Positions 36,131 to 46,469 of a DNA stretch of 64,000 bases are shown in pieces. The stretch covers positions 1 to 64,000 of the forward strand of contig CAMWFH010000007.1 in NCBI GenBank assembly GCA_947173485.1. Direction: 5' to 3'. Each line of letters starts with the position of its first letter. Within the stretch, counting starts at the first letter, position 1. The notes beneath the pieces are model-generated. The model saw only the letters and a program-made list of their open reading frames with translations. It did not search any database and had not been told where the DNA came from. Source of the stretch: an uncultured Clostridia bacterium. Its GTDB lineage: Bacteria > Bacillota > Clostridia > Oscillospirales > Oscillospiraceae. A program made the translations under genes and the position numbers.

Positions 36131-36197
36131 TATTAGTGGAAAGTATGGGAGGGGATAGGCGATAATCTCATGTTATATGGCTGATTAGATGTTTGTA

Positions 36198-36227
36198 TTG
36201 TACAAGTTTTCTTGTAAATGCTATTAT
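36198..36227 (+). promoter_or_regulatory. Candidate promoter of the tctCBA operon
   Basis: TTGTAC (36198-36203), 18-bp spacer, TATTAT (36222-36227). ACAAG (36202-36206) and CTTGT (36211-36215) form a small dyad within the spacer. It implies a leader of about 220 bases before tctC. Confidence 0.5.
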
Positions 36228-36238
36228 GATCTTAGGCA

Positions 36239-36365
36239 ATACATCCACACCCGGGCGGACGGGAATCTGAGTTGTCCCCACATCTCTCCTTACAAGGCGG
36301 GTGGGATGTATGTTTTGGATCTAGCGAGGAAAGGCAGGAGGTGGAGCGGGGAAACATACATATCC
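36239..36365 (+). promoter_or_regulatory. tctC leader with mutually exclusive pairings
   Basis: Segment A (36239-36252) can pair with B (36299-36311) over 13 bp with one bulged A. An overlapping B (36304-36315) can instead pair with C (36352-36365) over 12 bp with a two-base bulge. A:B and B:C cannot coexist, the usual logic of an attenuator or riboswitch. The same ATACATCC/GGATGTAT units could alternatively be spaced protein-binding sites. It matches no riboswitch class that I recognise. Confidence 0.45.
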
Positions 36366-36421
36366 AAGAGGACACGATCTGCGACCCTACAAGACCACTG
36401 GCAAAACAAAAAACGTGTTGT

Positions 36422-36441
36422 GCCGCGCCGCCTGGCGCGGC
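36422..36441 (+). promoter_or_regulatory. Stem-loop abutting the tctC ribosome site
   Basis: GCCGCGCC (36422-36429) / GGCGCGGC (36434-36441), GCCT loop, two bases upstream of the AAAGGAAG ribosome site. It could stabilise or tune the receptor mRNA. Confidence 0.5.
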
Positions 36442-36455
36442 GGAAAGGAAGAATG

Positions 36456-37490
36456 ATGAAACAGTTCAAGCGTTTATTGGCGGTCCTTCTGGCGGTGAGC
36501 ATGATCTTTGCTCTGGCCGCCTGCAACAGCGGCAAGGATGATGACCAGAGCAAGACTCCTGACAGCAGCCAGGACGGCACCTCCGGCGATAAGAACAACG
36601 ACAGCCAGGCCCCCGCTTGGCCCGATGGCAAGACCGTGACCATCGTAGTGCCCTTCAAGGTCGGCGGCAACGTGGACCTGTGCTGCCGCATCATCGCAGA
36701 TGAGCTGGGCAAGGTCTTAGATACCAACGTGGTGGTGGAGAACAAGGAGGGCGGCGGCGCCATCATCGGCCAGACCTACGCCCTGAGCCAGGCCCCTGAC
36801 GGCTATACCATCCTGGCCCAGACCTCCAGCTTCGTCACCAACATCCTCTCCGGCGATACGGAGTTCGGCATGGAGGACTCCATCGCCATCGGCCAGTACT
36901 GCTTCGACCCTGAGATCGTGGTCGTCTCCGCCGACTCCGGCATCACCACCATCGAGCAGTTCATGGAGAAGGCCAAGAGCGAGACCCTGACCAACTCCAC
37001 CCCCGGCTTCTCCACCTCCCACCACATCGCCAGCCTGATCCTGGCGGATGCCCACGGCCTGAACTTCGACTACCTCCACACCGACGGCTCCGCTGAGCAG
37101 ACCGTCCAGCTGGCCGGCGGCCATGCCCAGTGCGGCCTGACCACCTACGGCGGCGCCGCCACTCTGATCGAGCAGGGCAAGATCGTGCCGCTGGCCATCT
37201 GCGCCGCCGAGCGCAGCGCCACCCTCCCCGATGTGCCCACCATGGCCGAGAGCGGCTATGACTTTGTCTACGGCGCCTGGCGCGGCTTCGGCGTCCCTGC
37301 CGGCACTCCCGACGAGGTGGTGCAGATCCTCTCCGACGCCCTCAAGACCGTCATGGAGACCGACAGCGTCGTGAAGGCATTTGAGGACTCCGGCTTCCCC
37401 GTGGCCTACCTCAGCGCCGCCGACTTCCAGCAGATGATGAACGACGACTACGAGAACATGAGCAAGGTCTATCATCTCCTGGAGCAGTGA
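36456..37490 (+). CDS. tctC: Tripartite tricarboxylate transporter, substrate-binding lipoprotein
   Basis: Extracytoplasmic receptor of the TTT (TctC/Bug) family. The 344-residue protein has a lipoprotein signal (MKQFKRLLAVLLAVSM..., lipobox ALAAC) and a Ser/Asp-rich linker. The receptor domain carries TIVVPFKVGGNVDLCCRI (the carboxylate pocket strand), VVENKEGGGAIIG, LAQTSSF and the family end VPAGTPDEVVQ. ATG at 36456 or 36453 is equally possible; the longer frame to 36189 runs through the leader. Bug proteins bind varied carboxylates, so the ligand is unproven. Confidence 0.93.
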   Translation: MKQFKRLLAVLLAVSMIFALAACNSGKDDDQSKTPDSSQDGTSGDKNNDSQAPAWPDGKTVTIVVPFKVGGNVDLCCRIIADELGKVLDTNVVVENKEGGGAIIGQTYALSQAPDGYTILAQTSSFVTNILSGDTEFGMEDSIAIGQYCFDPEIVVVSADSGITTIEQFMEKAKSETLTNSTPGFSTSHHIASLILADAHGLNFDYLHTDGSAEQTVQLAGGHAQCGLTTYGGAATLIEQGKIVPLAICAAERSATLPDVPTMAESGYDFVYGAWRGFGVPAGTPDEVVQILSDALKTVMETDSVVKAFEDSGFPVAYLSAADFQQMMNDDYENMSKVYHLLEQ

Positions 37491-37508
37491 CCCATACCGA
37501 ACGCGCTT

Positions 37509-37536
37509 CGCGGGCAGGGGCGCTCCCCTGCCCGCG
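37509..37536 (+). terminator. Stem-loop between tctC and tctB
   Basis: A 12-bp stem CGCGGGCAGGGG / CCCCTGCCCGCG with CGCT loop and no T-run. Such structures after receptor genes usually protect the upstream mRNA and lower expression of the permeases, rather than ending all transcription. Confidence 0.65.
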
Positions 37537-37557
37537 CCTCTTATCCAAGAAGGGAGA

Positions 37558-38010
37558 ATGACTGTGACACATAAAAAAGATATGGGCCTGGGTGTGGCGG
37601 CGATCGCCTTTGGTGCCTGGATGTTCGCCGAGGCTATGCAGCTGAAGAGCGGGCCGGATTTCTGGCCCAAGGTCGTAGCGGCGGGTATCATCCTGCTGGG
37701 CGCTCTGATCTTCGTCATGGGCCTTATGGGTCTCCGCAAGGCCCCGGCGGCCAAGGGACCGGCCAAGGAGAAGGCCAAGCCCCAGTACATCCATGTGGCT
37801 GCGGTGATGGTGGTGCTGGTAGCTTACTATTTCGCCTTCCAGACCATCGGCTACACCATCCCCACCTTCCTGATGATCGGTGCCACGGCCTACATCCTGG
37901 GCTACCGGAACTGGAAAGTGCTGCTCCCCACGTCGCTGCTCACCAGCATCGCGCTGTATCTCGTATTCACCAAGCTGTTTGGGATCCGTTTCCCCGGCGC
38001 GTTTTTCTGA
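37558..38010 (+). CDS. tctB: Tripartite tricarboxylate transporter, small membrane subunit
   Basis: A 150-residue protein with four membrane helices (about 10-28, 38-60, 78-97 and 105-145), including the TctB feature SGPDFWPKVVAAGIILLGALI. It is required for TctA function. Located 67 bp after tctC and 16 bp before tctA. Confidence 0.9.
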   Translation: MTVTHKKDMGLGVAAIAFGAWMFAEAMQLKSGPDFWPKVVAAGIILLGALIFVMGLMGLRKAPAAKGPAKEKAKPQYIHVAAVMVVLVAYYFAFQTIGYTIPTFLMIGATAYILGYRNWKVLLPTSLLTSIALYLVFTKLFGIRFPGAFF

Positions 38011-38026
38011 GAGGGGAGGACGTTAT

Positions 38027-39583
38027 ATGCTAGGAAATATCATGGCGGGCCTGGGGGCTCTGATGAACTTCAACACCCTCCTGTTCCTGTTCATCGGCAC
38101 CCTGGTGGGCCTGATCATCGGCGCGCTCCCCGGCCTGACCGGCAACATGGCCATCGCCCTGATGGTCCCGGTGACCTTCACCATGGACCCGGTCACTGCC
38201 CTGGCCTTTTTGACCTCGATCTACTGCTCCTCCATCTTCGGCGGTTCTATCTCCGCCATCCTGCTGGGCATCCCCGGCACCATCTCCTCCTTTGCCACCA
38301 CCTTGGACGGCTATCCGATGGCGAAGAAAGGCCAGGCTGGTACGGCCCTGGGGGTCTCCACCCTGTCCAGCGTGTTCGGCGGCCTCTTCAGCGCGGTGGT
38401 GCTGATGTGCCTGACGGTGGTGCTGGCGGAGTTCGCCCTGACCTTTGGACCGGCGGAGTATTTCGCCGTGGCGGTCCTGGGCCTCAGCTGCATCGCCAGC
38501 ATCGGCGGTAAAAGTCTGACCAAGGGTCTGCTCTCCGGATTCATCGGCCTGTTCTTTGCCTGCGTCGGCATGGACCCCCAGACCGGCGTCAAGCGTTACA
38601 CCTTCGGCAGCGTCAACCTGCTGGGGGGCATCACCATGGTGGCGGCGCTGATCGGTCTCTTCGGCGTGATCTCCGTTCTGAAGAGCGCGGAGAAGGGGAG
38701 CTCCGGCAAGGATACGGAGGCCATGCCCGAGGTGGACAATGTCTGGATCGGCTGGAAGATGTGCAAGAAGCTGCTGCCCACCTGGCTGCGCGGGTCCATC
38801 ATCGGCACCATCGTAGGCATCATCCCCGGCGCCGGCACCAACGTGGCTACCTTCCTGGCTTACGACGTGGAGAAGAAGATCAGTAAGGACCCGGACAGCT
38901 TCGGCCAGGGGGACCCCAAGGGCGTGGCCGCCCCGGAGAGCGCCAACAACGGCGTCACCGGCGGCTCCATGGTGCCCCTGCTGGCCCTGGGCGTCCCGGG
39001 CAATGCTACTTCCGCCCTGTTCCTGGGCGCTCTGATGCTCCAGGGGCTGAGCGTGGGCCCGGTCCTCTTCACCGACCACGCCGACATCGCCTACGCCATA
39101 TTTTTGGCCTTCTTTATCGCCAACCTGCTGATGTGGCCCCTGGGGCTCTTCCTGCTGCGGTATATGAAGACCATCCTGTCGGTGCCGGAGTCCCTGCTGG
39201 GGGGCATCATCCTGGCCTTCTGCGTCACCGGCGTCTACTCCATCTCCTCCAACCCCTTTGACGTGGCGGTGGTCATCTTCTTTGGCCTGCTGGGCTATGT
39301 GTTCTATAAGTTCGATATCCCCACCGCCCCCCTGATCGTCTGCCTGGTCCTGGGCTCCATGGCGGAGAGCAACCTCCGGCAGGCCCTGGTGGCCAGCAAG
39401 GGCTCTTTGAACTTCATGTGGACCCGGCCCATCACCCTGGTGGTGCTGCTGATCTCCGTGGTCAGCTTCTTTGTCCCCATCATCTCCAAGGCGATGAAGG
39501 CCGCCCGCAAGCGCCGCAGTCCCGATGTGGTCACCGCTGGTGACATCGCGGAGAGCAGCACTGAGGAGATGGACGACGACTGA
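38027..39583 (+). CDS. tctA: Tripartite tricarboxylate transporter, large permease subunit
   Basis: A 518-residue permease with about 11-12 membrane helices. Diagnostic TctA segments are GTLVGLIIGALPGLTGNMAI, ILLGIPGTISSFATTLDGYP, GIIPGAGTNVATFLAYDVEK and APESANNGVTGGSMVPLLAL, which form the two family repeats. The start at 38027 follows GAGGGGAGGA. Its stop overlaps the MmgE/PrpD start (TGATG), which ties uptake to that enzyme. Uptake is driven by an ion gradient in characterised relatives. Confidence 0.95.
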   Translation: MLGNIMAGLGALMNFNTLLFLFIGTLVGLIIGALPGLTGNMAIALMVPVTFTMDPVTALAFLTSIYCSSIFGGSISAILLGIPGTISSFATTLDGYPMAKKGQAGTALGVSTLSSVFGGLFSAVVLMCLTVVLAEFALTFGPAEYFAVAVLGLSCIASIGGKSLTKGLLSGFIGLFFACVGMDPQTGVKRYTFGSVNLLGGITMVAALIGLFGVISVLKSAEKGSSGKDTEAMPEVDNVWIGWKMCKKLLPTWLRGSIIGTIVGIIPGAGTNVATFLAYDVEKKISKDPDSFGQGDPKGVAAPESANNGVTGGSMVPLLALGVPGNATSALFLGALMLQGLSVGPVLFTDHADIAYAIFLAFFIANLLMWPLGLFLLRYMKTILSVPESLLGGIILAFCVTGVYSISSNPFDVAVVIFFGLLGYVFYKFDIPTAPLIVCLVLGSMAESNLRQALVASKGSLNFMWTRPITLVVLLISVVSFFVPIISKAMKAARKRRSPDVVTAGDIAESSTEEMDDD

Positions 39584-40929
39584 TGGGAGAAAATTTGACC
39601 GGAAAGCTGTGCGCTTTCCTGGCGGGGCTGGAGGCCCTCCCTGAGGCGGACCGCCTGGATGTCCGCTATAAGACCCTGGACTATCTAGGCTGCGCCATCG
39701 CCGCCCTGACCTGCCCCGCGGCAGATATGGCGGCGGAGATGGTCCGGCAGGCGGGGGGCAGCCCCCAGGCTGCCGGCATCGGCCTGGGCCAGCGGACCTC
39801 CGCCCAGAACGCCGCCTTTTTGAACGGCATCCTCAGCCACGCCCTGGAGTATGACGATACCAACAAGATCGCCATCACCCACCCCGGCGCGCCAGTGATC
39901 TCCGCGGCCCTGGCGGCGGCGGAGGCCCGGGACGCCTCCATCAAGGAGTACGCCCTGGCGGTAGCGGCGGGGTATGAGGCCATGATCCGCCTAGGCGGGG
40001 CCGTGAACCCCAGCCACTATACCTACTGGCACACCACCGGTACCTGCGGCACCTTTGCCGCGGCGGCGGCGGCGGGACGGCTCATGGGCCTGGACGCCGC
40101 TGGCCTGGAGCGGGCCATGGGCATCGCGGCCACCATGGCCGGCGGGCTGGTGTGCGCCTTTGGCACTCAGGCCAAGCTGGTCACCGTGGGCAGCGCCGCC
40201 CGCAGCGGCCTGACGGCGGCGGAGCTGGCCTGGCGGGGCTTCACCGCCCCGGAGGACGCCTTCGCCTCCCCCAAGGGCTACGCCCGGGCCGCCGGCGGGG
40301 AGGAGGACCTCTCCTTTATGGTCCCCCAGCCGGGGGATAAGCTGCTGCTGGAGGATGCCTACTACAAGATGCACGCCTCCTGCGGCCATACCCATTCCGC
40401 CCTGGACGCCCTCCAGGCCCTGCTGTCAGCGCACCCTGTGACGGCGGACCAGGTGGAGCGGGTAGAGGTGGCGGTCTACCGCACGGCCTGGGAGCTGTGC
40501 CGGGCCTATCAGGTGGAGACGGACCTGAAAGCCAAGTTCTCTCTGCCCTTCTGCCTGGCTTCCATGCTGCGCTATGGACGGGTGACCCTGGCGGAGTTCT
40601 CGCCGGAGGCCCTGGCCAGCCGGGAGACCGCTGCCCTGGCGGCAAAGATCGCCGTTACAGAGGAACCGTCCTTCACCGCCGTCTACCCCCGGCTGCGGAC
40701 GGAGCGGGTGCAGCTCATCCTCACCGATGGACGGACGCTGGAGAAGTCGGTGGACCTGCCGGAGGGCAAGCCCCCCTATCCCCGGCTGGAGGAGAAGTTC
40801 TATGCCCTGGCCGAGATGGCCATATCCCACGAGGACGCGAAAAAGATTTTGGACCAGGTCCTCTCTCTGCCGGAGGAGGCGCCGGTGCGGAAGATCGGCG
40901 ATCTGGTCTATGATGTAAGGAGGAAATGA
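39583..40929 (+). CDS. MmgE/PrpD-family protein (epimerase, dehydratase or decarboxylase)
   Basis: A 448-residue protein of the family that includes 2-methylcitrate dehydratase, cis-aconitate decarboxylase and iminodisuccinate epimerase. Active-site-like segments are LEYDDTNKIAITHPGAPV (Asp and His), YTYWHTTGTCGTFAAAAAAG (His), GTQAKLVTVGSAARSG (Lys) and KMHASCGHTHSALDAL (His). It is translationally coupled to tctA and lies 3 bp upstream of the ASL-type lyase. The epimerase plus C-N lyase pairing known for iminodisuccinate degradation makes epimerase an attractive reading, but sequence alone cannot choose. Confidence 0.85.
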   Translation: MGENLTGKLCAFLAGLEALPEADRLDVRYKTLDYLGCAIAALTCPAADMAAEMVRQAGGSPQAAGIGLGQRTSAQNAAFLNGILSHALEYDDTNKIAITHPGAPVISAALAAAEARDASIKEYALAVAAGYEAMIRLGGAVNPSHYTYWHTTGTCGTFAAAAAAGRLMGLDAAGLERAMGIAATMAGGLVCAFGTQAKLVTVGSAARSGLTAAELAWRGFTAPEDAFASPKGYARAAGGEEDLSFMVPQPGDKLLLEDAYYKMHASCGHTHSALDALQALLSAHPVTADQVERVEVAVYRTAWELCRAYQVETDLKAKFSLPFCLASMLRYGRVTLAEFSPEALASRETAALAAKIAVTEEPSFTAVYPRLRTERVQLILTDGRTLEKSVDLPEGKPPYPRLEEKFYALAEMAISHEDAKKILDQVLSLPEEAPVRKIGDLVYDVRRK

Positions 40930-40932
40930 CCT

Positions 40933-42294
40933 ATGGCTTGCAACATGATGGACTCTCTGCTCTACCGCAACAGCTTCAGTACCCCCAAGATGCGGGAGAT
41001 CTTCGATGACACCGCCATCATCCAGAACATCCTGGACATCGAGGCCGCCCTGGCGGAGACCCAGGCGGAGATGGGCATCATCCCCAAGGAGGCCGCGGAG
41101 GAGATCCGCCGGAAGGCCAAGGTGGAGAATCTGGACATCCCCCGAATCGAGGAGGGCGTCAAGCGGGTGGGCCACTCCCTGGTGCCCATCCTGAAGGAGT
41201 TCCAGTCCGTCTGTGACGGGGACCTGGGGGAGTATGTACATATGGGCGCCACCACCCAGGACATCATCGACACCGCCTTCATGCTCTCCATCAAGCGGGG
41301 CTTCGAGGTGATCTACCAGGATATGCTGGAGGCGGAGCAGTCCATGCTGAAGCTGATGGAGACCTACCGGGACACCATCATGCCTGGCCGCTCCCACACC
41401 CAGCAGGCCCTGCCCATCACCTTCGGCTATAAGGTGGCCGTGTGGGCCAGCGAGGTCCGCCGGAACATCGAGCGGATGGAGGACTGCCGCAAGCGCTGCT
41501 TCGTAGGCGAGATGGCCGGTGCCGTGGGCACCATGGCGGGCTTTGGCCCGGAGGGCATGGAGGTCAGCCGCCGCACCATCGAGAAGCTGGGCCTGGATGT
41601 GCCCGATGTGGCCTGGCATGTGTCCCGGGACCGTATCTCCGAGATCTGCATGACCCTGGCCCTGGTGGCCTACACCAACGGCAAGATTGGCAACGAGCTG
41701 GCCAAGCTCCAGATGACCGAGATCAGCGAGGCCTTCGAGGGCTTCGTCCCCGGCTCCGTGGGCTCCTCCACTATGCCCCACAAGCGCAACCCCAACAAGC
41801 TGGAGAGCCTGCAGATGCTGGCCCGGCTCATCAAGGGCTCTATGGAGACCACCATGGAGTCCATGTTCTGCGAGCATGAGCGGGACGGCGCCCTGTGGAA
41901 GATCGAGTGGAAGAGCGCCAACGAGGTGGTCATCCTGGCCGGCAGCTCCGCCAACAATATGAAGAACGTGATGGCCAACCTGCGGGTAGACCCGGAGAAG
42001 ATGCGCGCCGACCTGGATGTGCTCAAGGGATTGATGCAGAGCGAGGGCATCATGCTGGCTCTGGGCCACCATGTGGGCAAGCAGACCGCCCACAGCATCG
42101 TCTATCAGATCTGCATGGATACCTTTGAGCAGCACGCTGACTTCGGCGATATGCTGATGAAGAACGAGACCGTGGCCCGGCACATGACCCGGGAGGAGAT
42201 CGACAAGATCCTCGACCCGGCGGGCTACACCGGCCTCTCCGCCCAGATCTGCGACCATGTGGCGGCCAGCGTCCGCAAGGCCCTGGAGAAGTAA
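40933..42294 (+). CDS. ASL/aspartase-superfamily lyase (adenylosuccinate lyase-like)
   Basis: A 453-residue homotetrameric-type lyase that eliminates fumarate or a related acid from a C-N, C-S or C-O bond. It has superfamily motifs HMGATTQDIIDTAFML (region 1), GRSHTQQALPITFGYK (catalytic His region) and the flexible loop GSVGSSTMPHKRNPNKLES. The loop resembles purB, carboxymuconate cycloisomerase and EDDS/iminodisuccinate-type lyases more than fumarase. The operon lacks purine genes, so a catabolic C-X lyase is more likely than PurB. A fumarase follows directly. Confidence 0.88.
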   Translation: MACNMMDSLLYRNSFSTPKMREIFDDTAIIQNILDIEAALAETQAEMGIIPKEAAEEIRRKAKVENLDIPRIEEGVKRVGHSLVPILKEFQSVCDGDLGEYVHMGATTQDIIDTAFMLSIKRGFEVIYQDMLEAEQSMLKLMETYRDTIMPGRSHTQQALPITFGYKVAVWASEVRRNIERMEDCRKRCFVGEMAGAVGTMAGFGPEGMEVSRRTIEKLGLDVPDVAWHVSRDRISEICMTLALVAYTNGKIGNELAKLQMTEISEAFEGFVPGSVGSSTMPHKRNPNKLESLQMLARLIKGSMETTMESMFCEHERDGALWKIEWKSANEVVILAGSSANNMKNVMANLRVDPEKMRADLDVLKGLMQSEGIMLALGHHVGKQTAHSIVYQICMDTFEQHADFGDMLMKNETVARHMTREEIDKILDPAGYTGLSAQICDHVAASVRKALEK

Positions 42295-42306
42295 GGAGCG
42301 GCGGAG

Positions 42307-43689
<1,383 letters not shown>

Positions 43690-43704
43690 GAAAGAGGTGG
43701 CAGA

Positions 43705-44001
43705 ATGGAACGGAAGATCGCGCTGCGGGTAGACGATAAGGACAATGTGGCGACGGTGTTCGCCAACGAGGTCCGGGACGGAGATACGCTGGAGCTCCGG
43801 GACAAGAAGGGCGGCTGCGAGGATGTGACCGTGACCGGCGATGTGCCCTATGGCCATAAGATCGCTGCTCAGGCGATCGAAAAGGGCGAGAAGATCGTCA
43901 AGTATGGCGAGGTCATCGGCGTGGCTACCACGGACATCCGCCGGGGCGAGTATGTCCATGTCCACAATCTGGACGCCCTGCGCGGGCGGGGCGACCTCTA
44001 A
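43705..44001 (+). CDS. UxaA-family dehydratase small subunit (SAF domain)
   Basis: A 98-residue SAF-domain protein: VPYGHKIAAQAIEKGEKIVKYG and VIGVATTDIRRGEYVHVHNL are the diagnostic segments. It is the N-terminal part of altronate/galactarate dehydratases, and exists as a separate subunit in UxaA-like and SuyA (sulfolactate sulfo-lyase) proteins. It is followed after 13 bp by the large subunit. Which hydroxy acid is dehydrated cannot be told. Confidence 0.88.
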   Translation: MERKIALRVDDKDNVATVFANEVRDGDTLELRDKKGGCEDVTVTGDVPYGHKIAAQAIEKGEKIVKYGEVIGVATTDIRRGEYVHVHNLDALRGRGDL

Positions 44002-44014
44002 GGAGGAGAGAACT

Positions 44015-45193
44015 ATGGGAACTTCTTTTTACGGCTATAAGCGGCCTGACGGCAAGTATGGCGCCCGGAACCTGGTGGCGGTGATCCCCAGTGTGATCTG
44101 CGCCACCGACGTGGCCCAGGGCATCGTCCACCAGGTCCAGGGGACCGTGGGCTACTTCCACCACCAGGGCTGCTGCCAGCTGCCCATCGACTTAAAGCGG
44201 GTCACCGACACCCTCATCAGTCTGGGCAAGGGGCCCAACGTAGCCGGCGTGCTGATCGTCAGCCTGGGCTGCGAGGGCACCGATGTGGAGCGGCTCCAGA
44301 AGGAGATCGCCGACAGCGGCAAGCCGGTGGAGATCCTCCGCATCCAGGAGCTGGGCGGCACCTCCCGGGCTATCCAGGCCGGCATCGACCTGGCCCAGAA
44401 GCTGGTGCTGGAGACCTCCGGTCTACAGCGGGAGGAGGCGGACATCTCCAATGTGATCATGTCCATCAAATGCGGTGCCTCCGACACCACCTCCGGTATG
44501 GCCTCCAACTGCGTGATCGGCTATGTGGCCGATAAGCTGGTGGACCTGGGCGCCACGGTGATCTTTGGCGAGACCACCGAGTTCCTAGGGGGCGAGCATA
44601 TCCTGGCCCGGCGGGCCGTAGGCGGCGAGGGGGGGTTTGTGGGCCGGAAGATCTATGAGATCGTGGACCGGATGGAGAAGCGGGCCAAGGCCATCGGCGA
44701 GGATATGCGGGGCGGCCAGCCCACTCCCGGCAACATCGCGGGAGGGCTGTCCAGCATCGAGGAGAAGAGCCTGGGGGCCATCGTCAAGTCCGGCCACCGG
44801 CCCATCCAGGGGGTGCTGGAGTACCCCGACTTCGTGACGGACCAGAAGGGACTGTGGATCAAGGACGCTCCCGGCCGGGAGCCGGAGATCCTCACCGGCA
44901 TGGCCGCCTCCGGCGCCCAGCTCATGATGTTCTCCACCGGCCGGGGGGCGCCTCAGGGCTTCCCCAGTATGCCGGTCATCAAGATCTGCGGCAATCCCAA
45001 CACCTATGAGCGGATGCAGCACGATATGGATCTGAACGCGGGCCGCATCATCACCGGAGAGAAGACCATCGAGGAGGTGGGGGAGGAGGCCTTCGCGCTG
45101 CTGCTGAAGGTGCTGAACGGCCAGATGACCAAGAACGAGGCCATCCACTACTTTGCCACCATGGATATCTACTGCTTAGGGCCTGTGATCTGA
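44015..45193 (+). CDS. UxaA-family dehydratase large subunit
   Basis: A 392-residue catalytic subunit matching the C-terminal part of UxaA/GarD and SuyB. It starts FYGYKRPDGKYGARNLVAVI and has the iron-site region HHQGCCQLPIDLKR, SLGCEGTDVERL, MSIKCGASDTTSGMASNCVI (Cys) and FSTGRGAPQGFPSMPVIKI. The ATG at 44015 follows AAGGAGGAG; the frame from 43841 is a shadow over the small subunit. Its stop overlaps the larA start. Relatives act on altronate, galactarate or sulfolactate. Confidence 0.88.
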   Translation: MGTSFYGYKRPDGKYGARNLVAVIPSVICATDVAQGIVHQVQGTVGYFHHQGCCQLPIDLKRVTDTLISLGKGPNVAGVLIVSLGCEGTDVERLQKEIADSGKPVEILRIQELGGTSRAIQAGIDLAQKLVLETSGLQREEADISNVIMSIKCGASDTTSGMASNCVIGYVADKLVDLGATVIFGETTEFLGGEHILARRAVGGEGGFVGRKIYEIVDRMEKRAKAIGEDMRGGQPTPGNIAGGLSSIEEKSLGAIVKSGHRPIQGVLEYPDFVTDQKGLWIKDAPGREPEILTGMAASGAQLMMFSTGRGAPQGFPSMPVIKICGNPNTYERMQHDMDLNAGRIITGEKTIEEVGEEAFALLLKVLNGQMTKNEAIHYFATMDIYCLGPVI

Positions 45194-46458
45194 TGGGACA
45201 GGAAGTGACCCTCCGCATCGGACACGACCCGGTCCGGGTGGACCTGCCGGTCCCGGCGGACGTGGCAGAGCCCCGCTATACGCCGGGGGTGGCCGATAAG
45301 CGGGCGGAGATCGCCCGCAGCCTGGCGGAGCCGATCGGCGCTCCGCCCCTCCGGGAGCTGGCCCGGGGGCGGCGGGATGCCGCCATCGTCATCAACGACA
45401 TCACCCGCCCCTATCCCGGCGGGCTGATGGTGGAGGAGATCGCCCGGGTCCTGAACGAGTGCGGGCTGGCGGACAGCCAGATTCGCCTGATCGTGGCCTA
45501 CGGCCACCACCGGCCCAACACGGCCGGGGAGCTGGCCTCGATCTACGGCGAGGAGGTGGTCCGCCGGTTCCCCATCGTCCACCACGACGCCCAGGACCCG
45601 GCGGGCCTGACCGATCTGGGCCGGACCGCCGGCGGGGTGGAGGTGGTGGTGAACAGCGCCTTTGCCCAGGCGGACCTGAAGATCCTCACCGGGTGTATCG
45701 CGCCCCACCAGTTCGCTGGCTTCTCCGGGGGACGCAAGAGCGTCCTGCCGGGCATCGCGGGGCTGGAGACCCTGAAGCGGCACCACTCCTTCCCGATTCG
45801 CCCGGAGAAGATCTCCCTGGGCGTCCTGGAGGGCAACCGGTTCCATGAGGAGGCTATCGCCGCGGCCCGCATAGCCAAGGTGGACTTCATCGTCAACGCG
45901 GTGGAGACCCCACAGCGGGAGCTGGTCCGGTGCGTCTCCGGGGACCTGGAGGCGGCGTTCTACGCTGGGGCAGAGGTGAGCCGGCAGATCTGGACCGTGC
46001 CCATCCCCCAGACGCCGGATATCGTCATCGTCAGTCCTGGTGGCTATCCCAGGGACTTCGATCTGCACCAGTCCCAGAAGGCCCTGGGGTGCGCGGAGAT
46101 GGTGTGTCCGCCCGGCGGCGGCATCATCCTCTGCGCCAGGTGTCCAGACGGCGCGGGCAAGCCGGGGGCCCTGCTGCGGCAGGCCGGCAGTCCCGATGAG
46201 CTGATCGCCGCCTTCCTGCGCCAGGGCTTCCAGCCCAACGGCAACGGCAAGGCCTATATGCTCGCCCGGGCAGCCAAGCGTTTCCATATCGCTTTGGCGG
46301 GCAGCACCATCTCCCAGCAGGAGGCCCGGGAGATGTTCATGGACGGCTATGGAACGGTGGAGGAGGCCCTGGCGGTCATGCTGGAGCGCTATGGCCCCGA
46401 TGCCCGTATCCTGGTCATTCCCAACGCCTCGGAGATCATCCCGGCGGTGGAGAGATAG
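45193..46458 (+). CDS. larA: LarA-family nickel-pincer hydroxy acid racemase
   Basis: A 421-residue protein of the lactate racemase family. The catalytic residues known from LarA are present: His in VAYGHHRPNTAGE, His and Lys in CIAPHQFAGFSGGRKSVLPG and His in ETLKRHHSFP. The enzyme needs the nickel-pincer nucleotide made by LarB, LarC and LarE, which are not in this window. LarA relatives include malate, hydroxyglutarate and other hydroxy acid racemases, so D/L conversion of malate or a related acid suits the operon. It overlaps the previous gene by one base. Confidence 0.88.
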   Translation: MGQEVTLRIGHDPVRVDLPVPADVAEPRYTPGVADKRAEIARSLAEPIGAPPLRELARGRRDAAIVINDITRPYPGGLMVEEIARVLNECGLADSQIRLIVAYGHHRPNTAGELASIYGEEVVRRFPIVHHDAQDPAGLTDLGRTAGGVEVVVNSAFAQADLKILTGCIAPHQFAGFSGGRKSVLPGIAGLETLKRHHSFPIRPEKISLGVLEGNRFHEEAIAAARIAKVDFIVNAVETPQRELVRCVSGDLEAAFYAGAEVSRQIWTVPIPQTPDIVIVSPGGYPRDFDLHQSQKALGCAEMVCPPGGGIILCARCPDGAGKPGALLRQAGSPDELIAAFLRQGFQPNGNGKAYMLARAAKRFHIALAGSTISQQEAREMFMDGYGTVEEALAVMLERYGPDARILVIPNASEIIPAVER

Positions 46459-46469
46459 GGGGAGATGCT

